A stretch of DNA of 6,835 nucleotides from an uncultured Clostridia bacterium. Its GTDB lineage: Bacteria; Bacillota_I; Bacilli_A; RF39; UBA660. This document shows, in pieces, positions 1-5,685 of this stretch (within the stretch, counting starts at the first letter, position 1; every line of letters starts with the position of its first letter). Location: assembly GCA_946533175.1 (NCBI GenBank), contig CAMNBS010000049.1:1-6835 (forward strand), given 5' to 3'. The notes under the pieces were generated by a model. The model was given only the letters and a program-made list of their open reading frames with translations, was not told the DNA's origin and did no database searches. The position numbers were made by a program, and so were the translations under genes.

Positions 1-495
1 CGTGTAGAACGTGGACAATTAAAACTTAATGATGAAGTTGAAATCGTTGGTATTAGAGATACTCAAAAAACAGTTGTTACTGGAATTGAAATGTTCAGAA
101 AACAATTAGATTATGCTGAAGCAGGAGATAATGCCGGAGTATTACTTCGTGGAATTTCTCGTGAACAAGTAGAACGTGGACAAGTTCTTGCTAAACCAGG
201 AAGTGTTACACCTCATACTACATTTGATGCTGAAGTATACGTATTATCTAAAGAAGAAGGAGGACGTCATACACCATTCTTTGCAAATTATCGTCCACAA
301 TTCTATTTTAGAACTACTGATGTAACTGGAGTTATCTCATTACCAGAAGGAACTGAAATGGTAATGCCAGGTGATAATGTTAACATTCATGTTGAATTAA
401 TTCACCCAATTGCTCTAGAACAAGGTACTAAGTTCTCTATCCGTGAAGGTGGAAGAACTGTTGGTGCTGGTACAGTTTCTAAAATTGATAAATAA
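1..495 (+). CDS. tuf: Elongation factor Tu, C-terminal part (5' end outside window)
   Basis: EF-Tu is the GTPase that delivers aminoacyl-tRNA to the ribosome in the cytoplasm. The frame is open from base 1 and gives 164 residues before a TAA at 493-495. The family is usually about 394 residues, so roughly the first 230 (the GTP-binding domain and the start of domain 2) lie upstream of the window. Diagnostic segments read directly are RVERGQ at the first residues, GIEMFRKQLD, GVLLRGI, ERGQVLAKPG, EGGRHTPFF, YRPQFYFRTTDVTG, EMVMPGDN, LIHPIA and the terminal IREGGRTVGAGTVSKI. They cover domain 2 and all of domain 3, where tRNA, EF-Ts and elfamycins bind. Arg is often CGT here, whereas the downstream genes use mainly AGA; this is the bias expected of a very highly expressed gene. 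A terminator follows 3 nt after the stop, so this is the end of its transcription unit. The internal ATG at 91 is not a start. Confidence 0.98.
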   Translation, partial: RVERGQLKLNDEVEIVGIRDTQKTVVTGIEMFRKQLDYAEAGDNAGVLLRGISREQVERGQVLAKPGSVTPHTTFDAEVYVLSKEEGGRHTPFFANYRPQFYFRTTDVTGVISLPEGTEMVMPGDNVNIHVELIHPIALEQGTKFSIREGGRTVGAGTVSKIDK

Positions 496-498
496 TAG

Positions 499-521
499 AA
501 AGAGCTTTGGCTCTTTTTTTT
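499..521 (+). terminator. Intrinsic terminator of tuf
   Basis: A perfect 7-bp stem AAAGAGC (499-505) / GCTCTTT (510-516) with a TTTG loop runs into an unbroken T tract (514-521). It starts 3 nt after the tuf stop codon and separates tuf from uppS. Confidence 0.92.
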
Positions 522-536
522 GTTAATATTATGATT

Positions 537-569
537 TATAATGACTTTTATGTGAAAATTTGATAAAAT
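537..569 (+). promoter_or_regulatory. Candidate promoter(s) for the uppS unit
   Basis: Two overlapping sigma-A-like candidates lie between the tuf terminator and uppS. The first is a perfect TATAAT at 537-542, but upstream it has only the terminator T tract as a -35; it would give a leader of about 40 nt. The second has -35 ATGACT (541-546, 4/6), a 17-nt spacer and an extended -10 TGA-TAAAAT (561-569, hexamer 5/6). It would start near 576 and leave a very short leader with the Shine-Dalgarno sequence at its 5' end. Some promoter is expected here because the terminator upstream is strong; which one is used cannot be decided from sequence. Confidence 0.5.
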
Positions 570-587
570 TTTTTTAGGAGTGAGTTT

Positions 588-1289
588 ATGAATGAAGAAA
601 GATTACCTAATCATGTAGGGATTATTTTGGATGGTAATGGAAGATGGGCTAAAAATCATGGTCTGAATAGAAGTTTAGGGCATAAAAAAGGAGCTGAAAA
701 TTTACAAAAACTAGTTAAACATGTTTTTAGTCTAGGTATTAAATATCTATCTGTTTATGCTTTTTCAACAGAAAATTTTAAACGTGATGTAAAAGAAGTA
801 AATTATTTAATGGATTTATTTGTAAAAATGTTTACCGAAAAGAAAAAAATATTTGTTAAAAATGAGATTAAAGTATTGTTTTCGGGAAGAAGAGATAATT
901 TACGCGAAGATGTTCGAAATAGCCTTGAAAACTTAGAAGAAGCTACAAGTCAATTTACTGAACATGTTTTTAATATTTGTCTTAATTACGGTGGAAGATG
1001 TGAAATTGTAGATATGACTAAGAAAATAATTCAGAAAGTAGAAAATGGTGAAATAAATGTTCAAGATATCGATGAAAATTTAATAAGTCATATGATGTAT
1101 CAAGACTTACCAGACTTGGATTTTGTTATTAGAACAAGTGGGGAAATGCGAATAAGTAATTTTATGTTATGGCAGTCATCGTATGCTGAATATTATTTTC
1201 CTAAAGTTCTGTTTCCTGATTTTAATGAGGAAGAGTTTGATAAAGCTATAATAGAATTTCAAAATAGAAATCGCCGATTTGGTGGATAA
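588..1289 (+). CDS. uppS: Isoprenyl transferase / undecaprenyl diphosphate synthase
   Basis: This is a cis-prenyltransferase that extends farnesyl diphosphate with isopentenyl diphosphate to C55 undecaprenyl diphosphate, the carrier lipid for peptidoglycan and other envelope glycans; it is cytosolic and works at the membrane. The 233 residues are near the usual 230-260. Visible motifs are LDGNGRWA with the Mg-binding Asp15, R28 and GH32K, STEN (60-63) followed by R66, NYGGR (133-137), RTSGE-x-R-I-S (182-190, pyrophosphate-binding Arg/Ser), YAEYYF with Glu201, and the terminal RNRRFGG. Small departures from the usual consensus are Phe64 where STENW is common, Phe209 where LWPDF is usual, and Cys138 after NYGGR. 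All key catalytic residues remain, so it should be active. The start is set by AGGAG at 576-580, 7 nt before ATG. The common neighbours cdsA, dxr and rseP are absent; a pentapeptide-repeat gene follows after 20 nt, probably in the same operon. Confidence 0.96.
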   Translation: MNEERLPNHVGIILDGNGRWAKNHGLNRSLGHKKGAENLQKLVKHVFSLGIKYLSVYAFSTENFKRDVKEVNYLMDLFVKMFTEKKKIFVKNEIKVLFSGRRDNLREDVRNSLENLEEATSQFTEHVFNICLNYGGRCEIVDMTKKIIQKVENGEINVQDIDENLISHMMYQDLPDLDFVIRTSGEMRISNFMLWQSSYAEYYFPKVLFPDFNEEEFDKAIIEFQNRNRRFGG

Positions 1290-1309
1290 TATATAAAGAG
1301 TAGGAACTA

Positions 1310-1936
1310 ATGATGAAAATTAATAAACCAAAAATAAAATATCAAGAAGAAAAAACATTTACGGAATGTATCGAAAATAATGACTTTTCTAACGCTATTA
1401 TTTCGTCAGTGAAAGAGAGTGTTCAGATTGTTAATAAAACTTTTGACTGCTGTGCGTTTAATCATATTGATTTTCAAAAAGTAATCCTTGAAGATGTTGA
1501 GCTTATTGATTGTATTTTTAATGATTGCGATTTATCAAATACTTCTTTTGATAATCAATATCTTACAAGATGTGTTTTTCATAATTGTAAATTATCGGGG
1601 ATATCTTTTATAAATGCTAATTTAAAAGACATTTTTTTTGATAACTGTCAAATGAAATATGCTAATTTTACCGAAACTATTATGCATAATATAATAATTA
1701 GTGATAGTGATTTATCTGAGAGTTTTTTTGAAAATATAGTTGTTAAAAATTTATCTTTTGATAGAAATACATTTTATCATAGCGAAATAATTGGTACTGA
1801 TTTAAAAGATGTTGACTTTACTACTTGTAATATAAATGGGATTATGTTTGATAAAAAATCAGTTAGAGGAATTATTATCAATACTTTTCAATGTCGAGAT
1901 ATTGTAGGAATGTTGGATATAAAGGTTAAAGATTAA
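1310..1936 (+). CDS. Pentapeptide-repeat protein, Qnr/MfpA-like
   Basis: The 208-residue protein is predicted to fold into a right-handed quadrilateral beta-helix. A large hydrophobic residue (F, L, I, M or V) falls at every fifth position from Phe45 to Val185 without a single break, giving 29 consecutive pentapeptides or about seven coils. Small residues including Cys often sit two positions earlier. The C-terminal tail after the helix (IINTFQCRDIVGMLDI) resembles the dimerisation tail of Qnr/MfpA proteins, which imitate DNA and bind gyrase; some protect it from quinolones. Gyrase binding here is inference, since many pentapeptide proteins have other or unknown roles. There is no signal peptide or membrane segment, so it is probably cytoplasmic. 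Two ATGs adjoin, at 1310 and 1313; AGGA at 1302-1305 is 4 nt from the first and 7 nt from the second, so 1313 may be the real start. The stop overlaps the next start by one base (TAATG). Confidence 0.85.
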   Translation: MMKINKPKIKYQEEKTFTECIENNDFSNAIISSVKESVQIVNKTFDCCAFNHIDFQKVILEDVELIDCIFNDCDLSNTSFDNQYLTRCVFHNCKLSGISFINANLKDIFFDNCQMKYANFTETIMHNIIISDSDLSESFFENIVVKNLSFDRNTFYHSEIIGTDLKDVDFTTCNINGIMFDKKSVRGIIINTFQCRDIVGMLDIKVKD

Positions 1937-2475
1937 TGACAAAAGACTTATTACGACAAAATTATCTTGTTATTCGAAAAAATATATTAAATAAAAAAGA
2001 AAAAGATGCTATTATTACTAATAGACTAATAAAATTAATTCTTTCTAAAAAGGTTCATGTTGTTGCCATTTATTATAGTTTGAATAACGAGGTTGATACA
2101 AAATCATTAATAATGAAATTAGTAGAGTTAGGAATAAAAATATTATTACCCCGAGTTGTAGAAAATGATTTATTATTTTTTAAATATTATCCCAATATGG
2201 ATTTAGAGAAAAGTTCTTTTGGGGTAGATGAACCAGTATATGATTTGCAAAATATTCATAATGATTTGATTGATATGATAATAGTTCCAGGAATATGTTT
2301 TGATAAAAAAAGAAATAGAATAGGATATGGTAAAGGTTATTATGATCGCTTTTTAATAAATAAGAATATCTATAAAGTTGGTATTTGTTATGATGAATTA
2401 ATAATTGATTCTATTCCTTATGATGACTATGATGTTAAGATGGATTTAATTATATCGAATAAAAGAATGTATTAA
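1936..2475 (+). CDS. yqgN: 5-formyltetrahydrofolate cyclo-ligase (MTHFS family)
   Basis: This enzyme catalyses the ATP-dependent conversion of 5-formyl-THF to 5,10-methenyl-THF, returning the stored folate form to the one-carbon pool in the cytoplasm. At 179 residues it is close to the usual bacterial size (about 180-200). Motifs are an N-terminal LLRQNYLVIRK (5-15), substrate-binding NEVDT (51-55), LLPRV (70-74), FGVDEP (95-100), VPGICFD (117-123) and the signature R128-I-GYGKGYYDR (130-138), with Lys133 where many homologues have Gly. Its ATG overlaps the stop of the pentapeptide-repeat gene in TAATG. An AAAGG at 1921-1925 lies 10 nt upstream, so translation is probably coupled. It is the last gene of the uppS unit and is followed directly by a terminator. 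The symbol follows the B. subtilis homologue name; fau/ygfA is the E. coli equivalent. Confidence 0.95.
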   Translation: MTKDLLRQNYLVIRKNILNKKEKDAIITNRLIKLILSKKVHVVAIYYSLNNEVDTKSLIMKLVELGIKILLPRVVENDLLFFKYYPNMDLEKSSFGVDEPVYDLQNIHNDLIDMIIVPGICFDKKRNRIGYGKGYYDRFLINKNIYKVGICYDELIIDSIPYDDYDVKMDLIISNKRMY

Positions 2476-2500
2476 AAAAATCAAGTTTTGCTTGATTTTT
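2476..2500. terminator. Bidirectional intrinsic terminator between convergent genes
   Basis: A perfect 10-bp stem AAAAATCAAG (2476-2485) / CTTGATTTTT (2491-2500) encloses a TTTTG loop. On the + strand the T run ends transcription of the 5-formyl-THF cyclo-ligase gene, whose stop is at 2473-2475. On the minus strand the A run at 2474-2480 reads as a T7 tract just downstream of the PASTA gene, whose stop is at 2504-2506. Confidence 0.9.
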
Positions 2501-2503
2501 ATT

Positions 2504-4435
2504 TTAGTTACTATTGATAATAACATTGTATGTTTTACCTTGTACTAGTTTATTTGATCCAACTTTAACTTCACTATTAGGGGATAAATAACCAATTCCA
2601 GAATTAGCTTTTTCAAATTTGAAATTAAAATTAACTCCAGGGCATGCATTTTTCAATTTGGATTCTAATGTATTTTTAGTTGCTGTTGGATTGCCACTAC
2701 TTAATTGATTAGCATCAATAATAATTGTATATGTTTTTGCTGGACCATTACTTAAAGTAATAGTAATGCTGCTACCTTTATTAATCGTTCCTTCTTTACT
2801 TTGACTAATACATACATCTTTATTAACACTAGAATATCCTGATTGATATTTGAAATTACAGGTTATGCCTAGTGATTTACAACTAGATTGAATTTCACTT
2901 TTGGTTTTATTTTTAAAAGATGGAATATTTACTTTTTCGATAATACCTGAACTAACTGTAATAATAAGACTAGTACCTTCAGAAACAACGGTATTTGCTT
3001 TTTTTGATTGACTTATGGCAATATCAGCTTTGGTATTTTCGGTTAAGCCACCTTTTTTAAAGCTACAACTTAAGTTTATATTAGAACATTTTTCTTGAAT
3101 AGCTTTTTTGCTCATTCCTATAAAGTTAGGAATACTAATACTTTTTCCTTTAGATACTGTTATTATAACTGTATCGTCAATTTTAATTTTTTCTCCAATT
3201 TGATGAGATGTTTTAATTATTGCATCTTTTGGAATAGTATTGCTATATTCATAATTTATTTGATAATCAATTTTATTAGTTTCAGCCCAATTAACAAATT
3301 CATTAATATTATTAACTTTAATCATTTCTAAATTCCCTTTAGAAATAGTTATTTCTATTTCCGTTCCTACACCAACGACATCATCTTTTTTGATAGATGA
3401 TGAAACAACATCTCCCAAAGCAGTATTATCATCATATATTTCGTTATATTTAACTTTAATTCCATTTTCCATAATCCATTCGTTGATTTCTTCTGTTGAC
3501 ATATTATTTATATCGGGAGCAACAATCATTTTTCCTTTTGAAACAGTCAAGGTTATAGTGTCGACCTCGGGATCTTTAGTCTCATTAATAACACTTTGAT
3601 CAATGACATAATCTTTATCTATTTTTTCACTATAATCATATTTAATATCAACCTTAAATCCATTTCTTGCTAGCCATGTTTGAGCATATAATAAGCTTTT
3701 TCCTTTAAAATCAATTATATTAGTTTCTTTATTTTCTTCATTTGTTGCTACTGTAAAAAGTATTTTATCACTTCGTTTTCTGGTTCCACTTCCATCTTGA
3801 CTAATTATTGTATCTAATTGATTGGCAGATGGTACAAATTCAAATGAAACATTATTTAGGTAATTTTCTTCGGCGTATTTTAAAACATCTTGATAATTAA
3901 GTCCAATAAAATTTGGAACAATGATTTCTTTGTTATAATCTGGTCCAAGAGAAATAGTCAATGTTAATTCTTCGATATCTTTGGATAATGTAGGATAATT
4001 TTTATCCTGAGCAATAACGTAATATTTTTTAATTTTATCGTTATATTCATAGTTTTCTATTATTTCAATATTATTTTTCTCTTTCCATTCATTGATAACA
4101 GTTAAGGGTTGATTATAAAAATTAGGAATATATTCGTCATTAGGTAAATTAATTATATTTAAAGTTAATAAACAATTAAATACACTATATAAAATTATTA
4201 ACAGACTTCCAACAACAACTGTTATTTTCCTTTTTTCTTTATTTTTGAAACTAATAATAATAAAACAAATTAAAAATAGAAAAATAACAATTATACCTAA
4301 TAATTTTGGTATAAAATTTAAAAAACTGGTATAGTTCATTATTTCAATTATTAAATATGCAATAAATGATATTAAAGCCATTCCTAGAAAAAATGGATAT
4401 ATTCTAAACTTCTTTTTTTCTTTTACTTCTTTCAT
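2504..4435 (-). CDS. Membrane protein with about seven PASTA repeats, no kinase domain
   Basis: The protein has 643 residues. A Lys-rich N-terminus is followed by three predicted membrane segments (about 12-32, 43-63 and 71-95) with a basic cytoplasmic loop KNKEKRK at 64-70. This places the N-terminus inside and everything after about 97 outside. The exterior is a chain of PASTA-type units, roughly 102-165, 171-230, 239-301, 303-366, 371-430, 433-496 and 502-563, each ending in a strand such as ITVSKG or ITLSNG. A divergent tail at 568-643 may be an eighth. Clear PASTA openings are IPNF-x-G at 172-178 and 435-440. PASTA domains of Ser/Thr kinases and PBPs bind muropeptides or lipid II; a similar role is inferred. 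No Ser/Thr kinase, transpeptidase or transglycosylase domain is present. Cysteines outside the membrane occur only from 450 on, including two C-x6-C pairs. The gene stands alone; AGGA at 4446-4443 lies 7 nt before ATG. Confidence 0.88.
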   Translation of the reverse strand: MKEVKEKKKFRIYPFFLGMALISFIAYLIIEIMNYTSFLNFIPKLLGIIVIFLFLICFIIISFKNKEKRKITVVVGSLLIILYSVFNCLLTLNIINLPNDEYIPNFYNQPLTVINEWKEKNNIEIIENYEYNDKIKKYYVIAQDKNYPTLSKDIEELTLTISLGPDYNKEIIVPNFIGLNYQDVLKYAEENYLNNVSFEFVPSANQLDTIISQDGSGTRKRSDKILFTVATNEENKETNIIDFKGKSLLYAQTWLARNGFKVDIKYDYSEKIDKDYVIDQSVINETKDPEVDTITLTVSKGKMIVAPDINNMSTEEINEWIMENGIKVKYNEIYDDNTALGDVVSSSIKKDDVVGVGTEIEITISKGNLEMIKVNNINEFVNWAETNKIDYQINYEYSNTIPKDAIIKTSHQIGEKIKIDDTVIITVSKGKSISIPNFIGMSKKAIQEKCSNINLSCSFKKGGLTENTKADIAISQSKKANTVVSEGTSLIITVSSGIIEKVNIPSFKNKTKSEIQSSCKSLGITCNFKYQSGYSSVNKDVCISQSKEGTINKGSSITITLSNGPAKTYTIIIDANQLSSGNPTATKNTLESKLKNACPGVNFNFKFEKANSGIGYLSPNSEVKVGSNKLVQGKTYNVIINSN

Positions 4436-4453
4436 CCTACCATCCTTATTATA

Positions 4454-4482
4454 ATTATACTAAAAAAAGTTATGATTATAAA
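4454..4482 (-). promoter_or_regulatory. Candidate promoter of the PASTA gene
   Basis: On the minus strand, -35 TTTATA (4482-4477, 4/6), a 17-nt spacer and a perfect -10 TATAAT (4459-4454) would start transcription near 4447, leaving a leader of only about 12 nt with AGGA at its 5' end. Further TATAAT hexamers at 4480-4475 and 4453-4448 are alternatives without a good -35. Confidence 0.5.
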
Positions 4483-4529
4483 GGAAAGATGGACAAAATC
4501 CCTGAATTTGACATTTTTTTGTCTTGTTT

Positions 4530-4558
4530 TTGCGCTTCTTAATCTTTTATGTTAAAAT
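4530..4558 (+). promoter_or_regulatory. Candidate promoter of the glycosyltransferase group
   Basis: An extended -10, TGT-TAAAAT (4550-4558, hexamer 5/6), sits 17 nt after a weak -35 TTGCGC (4530-4535, matching in TTG only). The start would fall near 4565, between the upstream ATG at 4549 and the ATG at 4582, which supports 4582 as the real translation start. Confidence 0.45.
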
Positions 4559-4571
4559 TATTATTGAAAGT

Positions 4572-4576
4572 AGGTG
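4572..4576 (+). promoter_or_regulatory. Ribosome binding site deciding the GT2 start
   Basis: AGGTG at 4572-4576, preceded by GAAAG, lies 5 nt before ATG 4582. The upstream in-frame ATG at 4549 has only T-rich sequence before it and no Shine-Dalgarno match, so the 11 extra residues it would add are rejected. Confidence 0.75.
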
Positions 4577-4581
4577 TATTT

Positions 4582-5331
4582 ATGGCTCTTCATACTTTTG
4601 TTATTTTGGCATATGAAGAAAGTGATGATTTAGAAGAATGTATTAAGTCAGTTTTAAATCAAAGTGTCAAATCTAATGTAGTTATTGCTACAAGTACACC
4701 TAATGATTATATTTTGGATTTAGCTAGTCAATATGCATTAGGAGTTATGATTAATGAAAATAAAAGTAATAAAGGTGGAGATTATAATTTTGCTATTAAT
4801 TCTTCTGATAGTAAATTAATAACTATTGCTCACCAAGATGATGTATATGATCGAAACTATACGAAAGAAATTCAAAAATGTTATTTAAAAAATAAGGATG
4901 CAAGTATTATTTTTACTGATAATTATGAAATATCTGGTGATAAAAAAATTAAACAAAGTAAAAAGTTGTTTTGGATGCGATTTTTTCTTTTCCCTCTTCG
5001 CTTTTCTATTTTTCAAAAAAAGAAATTTTTCAAAGTAAGAGCTTTGAGAAGAAATAAATATATATGTACCAGTAGTGTAACATTTATTAAAAAGAATATT
5101 AAGAAAGATTTTTTTCCTACGGATTTAGTTTATGATAATGATTGGCAGGGGTTATTGGTATTAGCAGATGATAATACTAAATTTGTGTATCTTCCTAAAA
5201 AGTTAATAGGATATCGTGTAGATAATCACAATGAATCAATTGAAAAAAATAAGGAAGATATGAATATTCGAAAATCTTTATATCCAAAGTGGTATTTTGA
5301 CAAAGTAATTAATCGTCAAAAGAAGTCTTAA
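4582..5331 (+). CDS. Family 2 glycosyltransferase
   Basis: The 249-residue GT-A fold enzyme would transfer a sugar from a nucleotide donor to a lipid-linked or cell-surface glycan acceptor at the inner membrane face. It opens with the family's first strand, HTFVILAYEESDDLEECIKS (4-23), including the S-V-L-N-Q-S turn (23-28). A donor-binding region of N-K-x-G-G-D-Y-N (63-69) follows. The metal-binding motif is HQDDVY (84-89, Asp86/Asp87), and FTDNY is at 111-115. The acceptor/base region has D187-W188 followed by VYLPKKLIGYR (202-212), as in other small GT2 enzymes. Residues 130-160 are rich in Phe, Arg and Lys and may dock the enzyme on the membrane; there is no true membrane segment. Donor and acceptor cannot be named. 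It diverges from the PASTA gene and heads a possible operon; no terminator is seen after its stop, 73 nt before the next gene. Confidence 0.88.
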   Translation: MALHTFVILAYEESDDLEECIKSVLNQSVKSNVVIATSTPNDYILDLASQYALGVMINENKSNKGGDYNFAINSSDSKLITIAHQDDVYDRNYTKEIQKCYLKNKDASIIFTDNYEISGDKKIKQSKKLFWMRFFLFPLRFSIFQKKKFFKVRALRRNKYICTSSVTFIKKNIKKDFFPTDLVYDNDWQGLLVLADDNTKFVYLPKKLIGYRVDNHNESIEKNKEDMNIRKSLYPKWYFDKVINRQKKS

Positions 5332-5346
5332 AGATATATCTAATCC

Positions 5347-5375
5347 TTTTCTTTTCTTATAAAAAATAGTATAAT
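5347..5375 (+). promoter_or_regulatory. Possible internal promoter before the small membrane protein
   Basis: A perfect -10 TATAAT (5370-5375) has a poor -35 TTTTCT (5347-5352, 3/6) at 17 nt. It would start near 5382, 23 nt before the ATG at 5405, with GAGGA in between. The 11-mer TAGTATAATTA here (5367-5377) also occurs around the minus-strand PASTA -10 (4462-4452). Confidence 0.4.
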
Positions 5376-5404
5376 TAATATTGTTGTAATTATGCGAGGA
5401 AAAA

Positions 5405-5674
5405 ATGAAGAAGAAAAAGGAAGTTAAATTAACAAGAAAAAATCGTGTGATAAAAAAAGATGATAATTCTTTTGAACCTAAAAAAAAGAATGTTTTTTTT
5501 GAAGAAGAGGAAGAAAGTTTAGAATTAGATAGTCCGCATCCTAGAAAAAAATCACCATTGAAACTTGCTAAACATAAAAAGAAAAAAAGAAGATTGAAAA
5601 AGTGGGTTTATATTGTCTTGATTATAATTCTATTAGTTGTATGTAGTATGATATTTTTATTTATAAATAAATAG
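5405..5674 (+). CDS. Small highly charged tail-anchored membrane protein, unknown function
   Basis: I do not recognise the family. The 89 residues fall into three parts. The first is a very basic head (1-30, many Lys/Arg) with an acidic patch FFEEEEESLELD (31-42). The second is a proline-containing basic stretch ending in KHKKKKRRLKK (56-66). The third is one strongly hydrophobic segment, about 67-87, that ends two residues before the stop. By the positive-inside rule the charged part is cytoplasmic and the protein is tail-anchored. GAGGA at 5396-5400 supports the ATG. The TAG stop is 11 nt before the next glycosyltransferase start, indicating co-transcription. The composition resembles the cytoplasmic lead-in of larger wall enzymes such as LytR-CpsA-Psr proteins or PBPs. 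A truncated relic of such a protein is possible, but the reading frame and ribosome site look intact. A scaffold or membrane tether for the neighbouring enzymes is speculation. Confidence 0.72.
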   Translation: MKKKKEVKLTRKNRVIKKDDNSFEPKKKNVFFEEEEESLELDSPHPRKKSPLKLAKHKKKKRRLKKWVYIVLIIILLVVCSMIFLFINK

Positions 5675-5685
5675 ATGGTGATGAA

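Noticed and set aside
1310..1936. Calling the pentapeptide-repeat gene a quinolone resistance gene (qnr)
   Set aside because: Fold and tail are Qnr-like, but chromosomal relatives often give little or no resistance, and no sequence feature here proves gyrase protection.
3095..3599. Two + strand open frames (3095-3331 and 3390-3599)
   Set aside because: They are antisense to the intact PASTA gene, have no convincing ribosome site or family features, and their Phe/Ile/Ser-rich composition is what the opposite strand of this gene produces.
4508..4513. Perfect TTGACA as a -35 box
   Set aside because: No -10-like hexamer occurs 16-18 nt downstream (the sequence there is TGCGCT-like), so it is not called as a promoter.
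4510..4523. GACA/TGTC inverted repeat around a T run
   Set aside because: A 4-bp stem is too weak to call as a hairpin or operator.
4549..4581. Upstream start for the GT2 gene at 4549
   Set aside because: There is no Shine-Dalgarno sequence before it, the extra residues precede the normal GT2 first strand, and ATG 4582 has a good AGGTG.
5332..5341. AGATATATCT palindrome after the GT2 stop, as a terminator or operator
   Set aside because: It is a short AT palindrome with no loop and no T tract directly after it; it may be chance in AT-rich DNA.
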